DNA of 64,000 bases from Nephrocerus scutellatus (Eukaryota > Arthropoda > Insecta > Diptera > Pipunculidae): assembly GCA_947095585.1 (NCBI GenBank), contig OX352761.1:51014019-51078018 (forward strand). The letters are read 5' to 3'. The position numbers were made by a program, and so were the translations under genes. The notes beneath the pieces are model-generated. The model was given only the letters and a program-made list of their open reading frames with translations, searched no databases and was not told where the DNA came from. Below are positions 49,101-62,141 of the stretch, piece by piece (position 1 is the first letter of the stretch; each line of letters starts with the position of its first letter).

Positions 49101-51578
49101 AGCAATTTCTTACGCGATTCGTATGAAATTGGGTATGTAGGACTATAATGCGACTATAAGACTTCTTCCTATGGATATTCTGGAATATGGTCATTATGGT
49201 ATGGAATTTCCGGAACAAAGCAATTTCTTAAGCGATTCGCATGAAATTCGGTGTGTAGGGCTAAGATACGACTATAAAACTTTTTCCTATGGCAATTATG
49301 GAATATGGTCTGGAATTTTGGGAACAAAACAATTTTTCAAGCTATTCGCCTGAAATTTAGTAAGTAGTGCTGAGATGCGACTAGAAAACTTTTTCCTATG
49401 GCAGTTCTGGAATATGGTCATTATGGTCTGGAATTTCGGGAACAAAGCAATTTTTTAAGCGATTCGCATGAAATTCGGTGTGTAGGGCTAAGATACGACT
49501 ATAAAACTTTTTGCAATGGCAATTCTGGAATATAGTCTGGAATTTCGGGAACAAAGCAATTTTTCAAGCTATTCGCCTGAAATTTAGTAAGTAGTGCTGA
49601 GATGCGACTAGAAAACTTTTTCCTATGGCAGTTCTGGAATATGGTCATTATGGTCTGGAATTTCGGGAACAAAGCAATTTCTTAAGCGATTCGCATGAAA
49701 TTCGGTGTGTAGGGCTAAGATACGACTATAAAACTTTTTCCAATGGCAATTCTGGAATATATTCATTATGGTCTGGAATTTCGGGAACAAAGCAATTTCT
49801 CAAGTGATTCGCATGAAATTCGGTGTGTAGGGCTAAGATGCGACTATAAAACTTTTTCCAATGGCAATTCTGCAATATGATCATTATGGTCTTGAATTTC
49901 GGGAACAAAGCAATTTCTCAAGCGATTCGCATGAAATTCGGTGTGTAGGGCTAAGATACGACTATAAAACTTTTTCCATTGGCAATTCTGGAATATGGTC
50001 TGGAATTTCGGGAACAAAGCAATTTTTCAAGCTATTCGCCTGAAATTTAGTAAGTAGTGCTGAGATGCGACTAGAAAACTTTTTCCAATGGCAATTCTGG
50101 AATATGGTCATTATGGTCTGGAATTTCGGGAACAAAGCAAATTTTCAAGCGATTCGCAAAAAATTCGGTGTGTAGGGCTTAGATGCGACTATAAAACTTT
50201 TTCCTATGGCAGTTCTGGAATATGGTCTGGAATTTCGGGAACAAAGCAATTTTTCAAGCTATTCGCCTGAAATTTAGTAAGTAGTGCTGAGATGCGACTA
50301 GAAAACTTTTTCCAATGGCAATTCTGGAATATGGTCATTATGGTCTGGAATTTCGGGAACAAAGCAAATTTTCAAGCGATTCGCAAAAAATTCGGTGTGT
50401 AGGGCTTAGATGCGACTATAAAACTTTTTCCTATGGCAGTTCTGGAATATGGTCTGGAATTTCGGGAACAAAGCAATTTTTCAAGCTATTCGCCTGAAAT
50501 TTAGTAAGTAGTGCTGAGATGCGACTATAAAACTTTTTCCTATGGCAGTTCTGGAATATGGTCATTATGGTCTGGAATTTCGGGAACAAAGCAATTTTTC
50601 AAGCTATTCGCATGAAATTCGGTATGTGGGGCTGAGATGCGACTATAAAACTTTTTCCTATGGCAGTTCTGGAATATGGTCATTATGGTCTGGAATTTCG
50701 GGAACAAAGCAAATTCTCGAGCGATTCGCATAAAATTCGGTGTGTAGGACTCAAATGCGACTATAAGACTTCTTCCTATGGATATTCTGGAATATGATCA
50801 TTATGGTCTGCAATTTCGGGAACAAAGCAATTTTTCAAGCGATTCGCATAAAATTCGGTGTGTAGGGCTAAGATGTGACTATAAAACTTTTTCCTATGGC
50901 AGTTCTGGAATATGGTCATTATGGTCTGGAATTGAGGGAACAAAGCAAATTCTCAAGCGATTCGCATAAAATTCGGTGTGTAGTGCTAAGATGTGACTAT
51001 AAAACTTTTTCCTATGGCAATTATTGAATATGGTCTGGAATTTAGGGAACAAAGCAATTTTTCAAGCTATTCGCATGAAATTTGGTATGTAGGGCTGAGA
51101 TGCGACTATAAAACTTTTTCCTTTGGCAGTTCTGGAATATAGTCATTATGGTCTGGAATTTCGGGAACAAAGCAATTTCTCAAGCGATTCGTATGAAATT
51201 CGGTATGTAGGACTAAAATGCGACTATAAGACTTCTTCCTATGGATATTCTGGAATATGGTCATTATGGTCTGGAATTTCAGGAACAAAGCAATTTCTCA
51301 AGCAATTCGCATGAAATTCGGTGTGTAGGGCTAAGATACGACTATAAAACTTTTTCCAATGGCAATTCTGGAATATGGTCTGGAATTTAGGGAACAAAGC
51401 AATTTCTCAAGCGATTCGCATGAAATTCGGTGTGTAGGGCTAAGATACGACTATAAAACTTTTTCCAATGGCAATTCTGGAATATGGTCATTATGGTCTG
51501 GAATTGAGGGACAAAGCAAATTCTCAAGCGATTCGCATAAAATTCGGTGGGTAGGACTAAGATACGACTATAAAACTT
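46140..51578 (+). repeat. Duplicated ~1.05-kb block, offset 4383 bp
   Basis: About 46140-47195 recurs at 50523-51578, with the same sequence of C, A and S units and the TCAAATGCGACTATAAG variant. A third related copy lies 2405 bp further on (52928-53983). Confidence 0.78.
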
Positions 51579-54128
51579 TTTCCTATGGCAATTATGGAAT
51601 ATGGTCTGGAATTTTGGGAACAAAACAATTTTTCAAGCTATTCGCATGAAATTTGGTATGTAGGGCTGAGATGCGACTATAAAACTTTTTCCTATGGCAA
51701 TTCTGAAATATGGTCATTATGGTATGGAATTTCCGGAACAAAGCAATTTCTTAAGCGATTCGCATGAAATTCGGTGTGTAGGGCTAAGATACGACTATAA
51801 AACTTTTTCCTATGGCAATTATGGAATATGGTCTGGAATTTTGGGAACAAAACAATTTTTCAAGCTATTCGCCTGAAATTTAGTAAGTAGTGCTGAGATG
51901 CGACTAGAAAACTTTTTCCTATGGCAGTTCTGGAATATGGTCATTATGGTCTGGAATTTCGGGAACAAAGCAATTTTTTAAGCGATTCGCATGAAATTCG
52001 GTGTGTAGGGCTAAGATACGACTATAAAACTTTTTGCAATGGCAATTCTGGAATATAGTCTGGAATTTCGGGAACAAAGCAATTTTTCAAGCTATTCGCC
52101 TGAAATTTAGTAAGTAGTGCTGAGATGCGACTAGAAAACTTTTTCCTATGGCAGTTCTGGAATATGGTCATTATGGTCTGGAATTTCGGGAACAAAGCAA
52201 TTTCTTAAGCGATTCGCATGAAATTCGGTGTGTAGGGCTAAGATACGACTATAAAACTTTTTCCAATGGCAATTCTGGAATATATTCATTATGGTCTGGA
52301 ATTTCGGGAACAAAGCAATTTCTCAAGTGATTCGCATGAAATTCGGTGTGTAGGGCTAAGATACGACTATAAAACTTTTTCCATTGGCAATTCTGGAATA
52401 TGGTCTGGAATTTCGGGAACAAAGCAATTTTTCAAGCTATTCGCCTGAAATTTAGTAAGTAGTGCTGAGATGCGACTAGAAAACTTTTTCCAATGGCAAT
52501 TCTGGAATATGGTCATTATGGTCTGGAATTTCGGGAACAAAGCAAATTTTCAAGCGATTCGCAAAAAATTCGGTGTGTAGGGCTTAGATGCGACTATAAA
52601 ACTTTTTCCTATGGCAGTTCTGGAATATGGTCTGGAATTTCGGGAACAAAGCAATTTTTCAAGCTATTCGCCTGAAATTTAGTAAGTAGTGCTGAGATGC
52701 GACTAGAAAACTTTTTCCAATGGCAATTCTGGAATATGGTCATTATGGTCTGGAATTTCGGGAACAAAGCAAATTTTCAAGCGATTCGCAAAAAATTCGG
52801 TGTGTAGGGCTTAGATGCGACTATAAAACTTTTTCCTATGGCAGTTCTGGAATATGGTCTGGAATTTCGGGAACAAAGCAATTTTTCAAGCTATTCGCCT
52901 GAAATTTAGTAAGTAGTGCTGAGATGCGACTATAAAACTTTTTCCTATGGCAGTTCTGGAATATGGTCATTATGGTCTGGAATTTCGGGAACAAAGCAAT
53001 TTTTCAAGCTATTCGCATGAAATTCGGTATGTGGGGCTGAGATGCGACTATAAAACTTTTTCCTATGGCAGTTCTGGAATATGGTCATTATGGTCTGGAA
53101 TTTCGGGAACAAAGCAAATTCTCGAGCGATTCGCATAAAATTCGGTGTGTAGGACTCAAATGCGACTATAAGACTTCTTCCTATGGATATTCTGGAATAT
53201 GATCATTATGGTCTGCAATTTCGGGAACAAAGCAATTTTTCAAGCGATTCGCATAAAATTCGGTGTGTAGGGCTAAGATGTGACTATAAAACTTTTTCCT
53301 ATGGCAGTTCTGGAATATGGTCATTATGGTCTGGAATTGAGGGAACAAAGCAAATTCTCAAGCGATTCGCATAAAATTCGGTGTGTAGTGCTAAGATGTG
53401 ACTATAAAACTTTTTCCTATGGCAATTATTGAATATGGTCTGGAATTTAGGGAACAAAGCAATTTTTCAAGCTATTCGCATGAAATTTGGTATGTAGGGC
53501 TGAGATGCGACTATAAAACTTTTTCCTTTGGCAGTTCTGGAATATAGTCATTATGGTCTGGAATTTCGGGAACAAAGCAATTTCTCAAGCGATTCGTATG
53601 AAATTCGGTATGTAGGACTAAAATGCGACTATAAGACTTCTTCCTATGGATATTCTGGAATATGGTCATTATGGTCTGGAATTTCAGGAACAAAGCAATT
53701 TCTCAAGCAATTCGCATGAAATTCGGTGTGTAGGGCTAAGATACGACTATAAAACTTTTTCCAATGGCAATTCTGGAATATGGTCTGGAATTTAGGGAAC
53801 AAAGCAATTTCTCAAGCGATTCGCATGAAATTCGGTGTGTAGGGCTAAGATACGACTATAAAACTTTTTCCAATGGCAATTCTGGAATATGGTCATTATG
53901 GTCTGGAATTGAGGGACAAAGCAAATTCTCAAGCGATTCGCATAAAATTCGGTGGGTAGGACTAAGATACGACTATAAAACTTTTTCCTATGGCAATTAT
54001 GGAATATGGTCTGGAATTTTGGGAACAAAACAATTTTTCAAGCTATTCGCATGAAATTTGGTATGTAGGGCTGAGATGCGACTATAAAACTTTTTCCTAT
54101 GGCAATTCTGAAATATGGTCATTATGGT
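49199..54128 (+). repeat. Tandem duplication 2523 bp; second copy lacks one monomer
   Basis: The block begins at TATGGAATTTCCGG at 49199 and again at 51722, 2523 bp on. From ~49895 rightward the copies match at 2405 bp instead. The difference is 118 bp: the second copy lacks exactly one monomer, the one near 49861 with TTCTGCAATATGATC. The matched part then runs to ~51720 and 54128. Confidence 0.85.
50088..50541 (+). repeat. 227-bp dimer repeated in tandem
   Basis: Units at 50088-50314 and 50315-50541 consist of one 118-bp and one 109-bp monomer. The same pair of dimers recurs at 52493-52946. Each holds AAATTTTCAAGCGATTCGC followed by a run of six A and GGGCTTAGATGCG, then a short monomer with TTAGTAAGTAGTGC. 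Confidence 0.82.
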
Positions 54129-55370
54129 CTGGAATTTCGGGATCAAAGCAATTTCTCAAGCGATTCGCATGAAATTCGGTGTGTAGGGCTAAGATGCGAC
54201 TATAAAACTTTTTGCAATGGCAATTCTGGAATATAGTCTGGAATTTCGGGAACAAAGCAATTGTTCATGCTATTCGCCTGAAATTTAGTAAGTAGTGCTG
54301 AGATGCGACTAGAAAACTTTTTCCTATGGCAGTTCTGGAATATGGTCATTATGGTCTGGAATTTCGGGAACAAAGCAATTTCCTAAGCGATTCGCATGAA
54401 ATTCGGTGTGTAGGGCTAAGATACGACTATAAAACTTTTTCCAATGGCAATTCTGGAATATGGTCATTATGGTCTGGAATTTCGGGATCAAAGCAATTTC
54501 TCAAGCGATTCGCATGAAATTCGGTATGTAGGACTAAAATGCGACTATAAGACTTCTTCCTATGGATATTCTGGAATATGGTCATTATGGTCTGGAATTT
54601 CGGGAACAAATCAATTTCTCAAGCTATTCGCATGAAATTTGGTATGTAGGGCTGAGATGCGACTATAAAACTTTTTCCTTTGGCAGTTCTGGAATATAGT
54701 CATTATGGTCTGGAATTTCGGGAACAAAGCAATTTCTCAAGCAATTCGCATGAAATTCGGTGTGTAGGGCTAAGATACGACTATAAAACTTTTTCCAATG
54801 GCAATTCTGGAATATGGTCATTATGTTCTGGAATTTCGGGAACAAAGCAAATTCTCAAGCGATTCGCATAAAATTCGGTGTGTACGGCTAAGATGCGAGT
54901 ATAAAACTTTTTCCTATGGCAATTATGGAATATGGTCTGGAATTTAGGGAACAAAGCAATTTTTCAAGCTATTCGCATGAAATTTGGTATGTAGGGCTGA
55001 GATGCGACTATAAAACTTTTTCCTTTGGCAGTAATGGAATATAGTCATTATGGTCTGAAATTTCGGGAACAAAGCAATTTCTCAAGCGATTCGTATGAAA
55101 TTCGGTGTGTAGGGCTAAGATACGACTATAAAACTTTTTCCAATGGCAATTCTGGAATATGGTCATTATCTTCTGGAATTTCGGGAACAAAGCAATTTCT
55201 CAAGCGATTCGCATGAAATTCGGTTTGTAGGACTAAGATACGACTATAAAACTTTTTCCAATGGCAATTCTGGAATATGGTCATTATGGTCTGGAATTTA
55301 GGGAACAAAGCAAATTCTCAAGCGATTCGTATAAAATTCGGTATGTAGGGCTAAAATGCGACTATAAGAC

Positions 55371-58300
55371 GACTTCTTCCTATGGATATTCTGTAATATG
55401 GTCATTATGGTCTGGAATTTCGGGAACAAAGCAATTTCTTACGCGATTCGTATGAAATTGGGTATGTAGGACTAAGATACGACTATAAAACTTTTTCCAA
55501 TGGCAATTCTGGAATATGGTCATTATGGTCTGGAATTTAGGGAACAAAGCAAATTCTCAAGCGATTCGTATAAAATTCGGTATGTAGGGCTAAGATACGA
55601 CTATAAAACTTTTTGCAATGGCAATTCTGGAATATAGTCTGGAATTTCGGGAACAAAGCAATTTTTCAAGCTATTCGCCTGAAATTTGGTAAGTAGTGCT
55701 GAGATGCGACTAGAAAACTTTTTCCTATGGCAGTTCTGGAATATGGTCATTATGGTCTGGAATTTCGGGAACAAAGCAATTTCTCAAGCGATTCGCATGA
55801 AATTCGGTGTGTAGGGCTAAGATGCGACTATAAAACTTTTTCCAATGGCAATTCTGCAATATGGTCATTATGGTCTTGAATTTCGGGAACAAAGCAATTT
55901 CTCAAGCGATTCGCATGAAATTCGGTTTGTAGGACTAAGATACGACTATAAAACTTTTTCCATTGGCAATTCTGGAATATGGTCATTATGGTCTGGAATT
56001 GAGGGAACAAAGCAAATTCTCAAGCGATTCGTATAAAATTCGGTAGGTAGGACTAAAATGCGATTATAAGACTTCTTCCTATGGATATTCTGGAATATGG
56101 TCATTATGGTTTGGAATTTCGGGAACAAAGCAATTTCTTACGCGATTCGTATGAAATTGGGTATGTAGGACTAAAATGCGACTATAAGACTTCTTCCTAT
56201 GGATATTCTGGAATATGGTCATTATGGTATGGAATTTCCGGAACAAAGCAATTTCTCAAGCGATTCGCATGAAATTCGGTGTGTAGGGCTAAGATACGAC
56301 TATAAAACTTTTTCCAATGGCAATTCTGGAATATGGTCATTATGGTCTGGAATTGAGGGACAAAGCAAATTCTCAAGCGATTCGCATAAAATTCGGTGGG
56401 TAGGACTAAGATACGACTATAAAACTTTTTCCTATGGCAATTATGGAATATGGTCTGGAATTTTGGGAACAAAACAATTTTTCAAGCTATTCGCTTGAAA
56501 TTTAGTAAGTAGTGCTGAGATGCGACTAGAAAACTTTTTCCTATGGCAGTTCTGGAATATGGTCATTATGGTCTGGAATTTCGGGAACAAAGCAATTTTT
56601 TAAGCGATTCGCATGAAATTCGGTGTGTAGGGCTAAGATACGACTATAAAACTTTTTGCAATGGCAATTCTGGAATATAGTCTGGAATTTCGGGAACAAA
56701 GCAATTTTTCAAGCTATTCGCCTGAAATTTAGTAAGTAGTGCTGAGATGCGACTAGAAAACTTTTTCCTATGGCAGTTCTGGAATATGGTCATTATGGTC
56801 TGGAATTTCGGGAACAAAGCAATTTCTTAAGCGATTCGCATGAAATTCGGTGTGTAGGGCTAAGATACGACTATAAAACTTTTTCCAATGGCAATTCTGG
56901 AATATATTCATTATGGTCTGGAATTTCGGGAACAAAGCAATTTCTCAAGTGATTCGCATGAAATTCGGTGTGTAGGGCTAAGATGCGACTATAAAACTTT
57001 TTCCAATGGCATTTCTGCAATATGATCATTATGGTCTTGAATTTCGGGAACAAAGCATTTTCTCAAGCGATTCGCATGAAATTCGGTGTGTAGGGCTAAG
57101 ATACGACTATAAAACTTTTTCCAATGGCAATTCTGGAATATGGTCATTATGGTCTGGAATTTCGGGAACAAAGCAAATTTTCAAGCGATTCGCAAAAAAT
57201 TCGGTGTGTAGGGCTTAGATGCGACTATAAGACTTCTTCCTATGGATATTCTGTAATATGGTCATTATGGTCTGGAATTTCGGGAACAAAGCAATTTCTT
57301 ACGCGATTCGTATGAAATTGGGTATGTAGGACTAAGATACGACTATAAAACTTTTTCCAATGGCAATTCTGGAATATGGTCATTATGGTCTGGAATTTAG
57401 GGAACAAAGCAAATTCTCAAGCGATTCGTATAAAATTCGGTATGTAGGGCTAAGATACGACTATAAAACTTTTTGCAATGGCAATTCTGGAATATAGTCT
57501 GGAATTTCGGGAACAAAGCAATTTTTCAAGCTATTCGCCTGAAATTTGGTAAGTAGTGCTGAGATGCGACTAGAAAACTTTTTCCTATGGCAGTTCTGGA
57601 ATATGGTCATTATGGTCTGGAATTTCGGGAACAAAGCAATTTCTCAAGCGATTCGCATGAAATTCGGTGTGTAGGGCTAAGATGCGACTATAAAACTTTT
57701 TCCAATGGCAATTCTGCAATATGGTCATTATGGTCTTGAATTTCGGGAACAAAGCAATTTCTCAAGCGATTCGCATGAAATTCGGTTTGTAGGACTAAGA
57801 TACGACTATAAAACTTTTTCCATTGGCAATTCTGGAATATGGTCATTATGGTCTGGAATTGAGGGAACAAAGCAAATTCTCAAGCGATTCGTATAAAATT
57901 CGGTAGGTAGGACTAAAATGCGATTATAAGACTTCTTCCTATGGATATTCTGGAATATGGTCATTATGGTTTGGAATTTCGGGAACAAAGCAATTTCTTA
58001 CGCGATTCGTATGAAATTGGGTATGTAGGACTAAAATGCGACTATAAGACTTCTTCCTATGGATATTCTGGAATATGGTCATTATGGTATGGAATTTCCG
58101 GAACAAAGCAATTTCTCAAGCGATTCGCATGAAATTCGGTGTGTAGGGCTAAGATACGACTATAAAACTTTTTCCAATGGCAATTCTGGAATATGGTCAT
58201 TATGGTCTGGAATTGAGGGACAAAGCAAATTCTCAAGCGATTCGCATAAAATTCGGTGGGTAGGACTAAGATACGACTATAAAACTTTTTCCTATGGCAA

Positions 58301-59090
58301 TTATGGAATATGGTCTGGAATTTTGGGAACAAAACAATTTTTCAAGCTATTCGCTTGAAATTTAGTAAGTAGTGCTGAGATGCGACTAGAAAACTTTTTC
58401 CTATGGCAGTTCTGGAATATGGTCATTATGGTCTGGAATTTCGGGAACAAAGCAATTTTTTAAGCGATTCGCATGAAATTCGGTGTGTAGGGCTAAGATA
58501 CGACTATAAAACTTTTTGCAATGGCAATTCTGGAATATAGTCTGGAATTTCGGGAACAAAGCAATTTTTCAAGCTATTCGCCTGAAATTTAGTAAGTAGT
58601 GCTGAGATGCGACTAGAAAACTTTTTCCTATGGCAGTTCTGGAATATGGTCATTATGGTCTGGAATTTCGGGAACAAAGCAATTTCTTAAGCGATTCGCA
58701 TGAAATTCGGTGTGTAGGGCTAAGATACGACTATAAAACTTTTTCCAATGGCAATTCTGGAATATATTCATTATGGTCTGGAATTTCGGGAACAAAGCAA
58801 TTTCTCAAGTGATTCGCATGAAATTCGGTGTGTAGGGCTAAGATGCGACTATAAAACTTTTTCCAATGGCATTTCTGCAATATGATCATTATGGTCTTGA
58901 ATTTCGGGAACAAAGCATTTTCTCAAGCGATTCGCATGAAATTCGGTGTGTAGGGCTAAGATACGACTATAAAACTTTTTCCAATGGCAATTCTGGAATA
59001 TGGTCATTATGGTCTGGAATTTCGGGAACAAAGCAAATTTTCAAGCGATTCGCAAAAAATTCGGTGTGTAGGGCTTAGATGCGACTATAA
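55371..59090 (+). repeat. Perfect tandem duplication, 1860-bp unit
   Basis: Read line against line, 55374-57230 and 57234-59090 look identical in every line compared. They separate at ~59091, where AACTTTTTCC replaces GACTTCTTCC. The joint at 57221-57240 fuses GGGCTTAGATGCGACTATAA with a type A GACTTCTTCC end. The left border of the first copy carries a three-base GAC duplication (AAGACGACTTC). Confidence 0.9.
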
Positions 59091-61970
59091 AACTTTTTCC
59101 TATGGCAGTTCTGGAATATGGTCATTATGGTCTGGAATTTCGGGAACAAAGCAATTTTTCAAGCTATTCGCATGAAATTCGGTATGTGGGGCTGAGATGC
59201 GACTATAAAACTTTTTCCTATGGCAGTTCTGGAATATGGTCATTATGGTCTGGAATTTCGGGAACAAAGCAAATTTTCGAGCGATTCGCATAAAATTCGG
59301 TGTGTAGGACTCAAATGCGACTATAAGACTTCTTCCTATGGATATTCTGGAATATGATCATTATGGTCTGGAATTTCGGGAACAAAGCAATTTTTCAAGC
59401 GATTCGCATAAAATTCGGTGTGTAGGGCTAAGATGTGACTATAAAACTTTTTCCTATGGCAATTATTGAATATGGTCGGGAATTTAGGGAACAAAGCAAT
59501 TTTTCAAGCTATTCGCATGAAATTTGGTATGTAGGGCTGAGATGCGACTATAAAACTTTTTCCTTTGGCAGTTCTGGAATATAGTCATTATGGTCTGGAA
59601 TGTCGGGAACAAAGCAATTTCTCAAGCGATTCGTAGGAAATTCGGTGTGTAGGACTCAAATGCGACTATAAGACTTCTTCCTATGGATATTCTGGAATAT
59701 GATCATTATGGTCTGGAATTTCGGGAACAAAGCAATTTTTCAAGCTATTCGCATGAAATTTGGTATGTACGGCTGAGATGCGACTATAAAACTTTTTCCT
59801 ATGGCAGTTCTGGAATATGGTCATTATGGTCTGGAATTGAGGGAACAAAGCAAATTCTCAAGCGATTCGCATAAAATTCGGTGTGTAGTGCTAAGATGTG
59901 ACTATAAAACTTTTTCCTATGGCAATTATTGAATATGGTCTGGAATTTAGGGAACAAAGCAATTTTTCAAGCTATTCGCATGAAATTTGGTATGTAGGGC
60001 TGAGATGCGACTATAAAACTTTTTCCTTTGGCAGTTCTGGAATATAGTCATTATGGTCTGGAATTTCGGGAACAAAGCAATTTCTCAAGCGATTCATATG
60101 AAATTCGTTATGTAGGACTAAAATGCGACTATAAGACTTCTTCCTATGGATATTCTGGAATATGGTCATTATGGTCTGGAATTTCGGGAACAAAGCAATT
60201 TCTCAAGCAATTCGCATGAAATTCGGTGTGTAGGGCTAAGATACGACTATAAAACTTTTTCCAATGGCAATTCTGGAATATGGTCATTATGGTCTGGAAT
60301 TTCGGGAACAAAGCAAATTCTCAAGCGATTCGCATAAAATTCGGTGTGTACGGCTAAGATGCGAGTATAAAACTTTTTCCTATGGCAATTATGGAATATG
60401 GTCTGGAATTTAGGGAACAAAGCAATTTTTCAAGCTATTCGCATGAAATTTGGTATGTAGGGCTGAGATGCGACTATAAAACTTTTTCCTTTGGCAGTTC
60501 TGGAAAATAGTCATTATGGTCTGGAATTTCGGGAACAAAGCAATTTTTTAAGCTATTCGCATGAAATTCGGTGTGTAGGGCTAAGATACGACTATAAAAC
60601 TTTTTGCAATGGCAATTCTGGAATATAGTCTGGAATTTCGGGAACAAAGCAATTTTTCAAGCTATTCGCCTGAAATTTAGTAAGTAGTGCTGAGATGCGA
60701 CTAGAAAACTTTTTTCTTTGGCAGTTCTGGAATATGGTCATTATGGTCTAGAATTTCGGGAACAAAGCAATTTCTTAAGCGATTCGCATGAAATTCGGTG
60801 TGTAGGGCTAAGATACGACTATAAAACTTTTTCCAATGCCAATTCTGGAATATATTCATTATGGTCTGGAATTTCGGGAACAAAGCAATTTCTCAAGTGA
60901 TTCGCATGAAAATCGGTGTGTAGGGCTAAGATGCGACTGTAAAACTTTTTCCAATGGCAATTCTGCAATATGATCATTATGGTCTTGAATTTCGGGAACA
61001 AAGCAATTTCTCAAGCGATTCGCATGAAATTCGGTGTGTAGGGCTAAGATACGACTATAAAACTTTTTCCAATGGCAATTCTGGAATATGGTCATTATGG
61101 TCTGGAATTTCGGGAACAAAGCAAATTTTCAAGCGATTCGCAAAAAATTCGGTGTGTAGGGTAGTGTAGTGTAGTGTGTAGATGCGACTATAAAACTTTT
61201 TCCTATGGCAGTTCTGGAATATGGTCATTATGGTCTGGAATTTCGGGAACAAAGCAATTTTTCAAGCTATTCGCATGAAATTCGGTATGTGGGGCTGAGA
61301 TGCGACTATAAAACTTTTTCCTATGGCAGTTCTGGAATATGGTCATTATGGTCTGGAATTTCGGGAACAAAGCAAATTCTCGAGCGATTCGCATAAAATT
61401 CGGTGTGTAGGACTCAAATGCGACTATAAGACTTCTTCCTATGGATATTCTGGAATATGATCATTATGGTCTGGAATTTCGGGAACAAAGCAATTTTTCA
61501 AGCGATTCGCATAAAATTCGGTGTGTAGGGCTAAGATGTGACTATAAAACTTTTTCCTATGGCAATTATTGAATATGGTCGGGAATTTAGGGAACAAAGC
61601 AATTTTTCAAGCTATTCGCATGAAATTTGGTATGTAGGGCTGAGATGCGACTATAAAACTTTTTCCTTTGGCAGTTCTGGAATATAGTCATTATGGTCTG
61701 GAATTTCGGGAACAAAGCAATTTCTCAAGCGATTCGTAGGAAATTCGGTGTGTAGGACTCAAATGCGACTATAAGACTTCTTCCTATGGATATTCTGGAA
61801 TATGATCATTATGGTCTGGAATTTCGGGAACAAAGCAATTTTTCAAGCTATTCGCATGAAATTTGGTATGTACGGCTGAGATGCGACTATAAAACTTTTT
61901 CCTATGGCAGTTCTGGAATATGGTCATTATGGTCTGGAATTGAGGGAACAAAGCAAATTCTCAAGCGATT
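58427..61970 (+). repeat. Duplicated ~1.45-kb block, offset 2088/2103 bp
   Basis: About 58427-59867 matches 60515-61970. The offset grows from 2088 to 2103 at 61160-61180, where the second copy carries a 15-base microsatellite gain. Other differences are GGAATGTCGGG (59600) versus GGAATTTCGGG (61703) and several changes near 60710-60840. Confidence 0.82.
61161..61177 (+). repeat. (GTAGT)n microsatellite inside a monomer
   Basis: The usual GGTGTGTAGGGCTTAGATG reads here GTGTGTAGG followed by three GTAGT units and GT. The gain is 15 bases relative to the sister copy at ~59073. It is the only simple-sequence expansion I saw in the array. Confidence 0.85.
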
Positions 61971-62141
61971 CGCATGAAATTCGGTGTGTAGGGCTAAGAT
62001 ACGACTATAAAACTTTTTCCAATGGCAATTCTGGAATATATTCATTATGGTCTGGAATTTCGGGAACAAAGCAATTTCTCAAGTGATTCGCATGAAATTC
62101 GGTGTGTAGGGCTAAGATGCGACTATAAAACTTTTTCCAAT

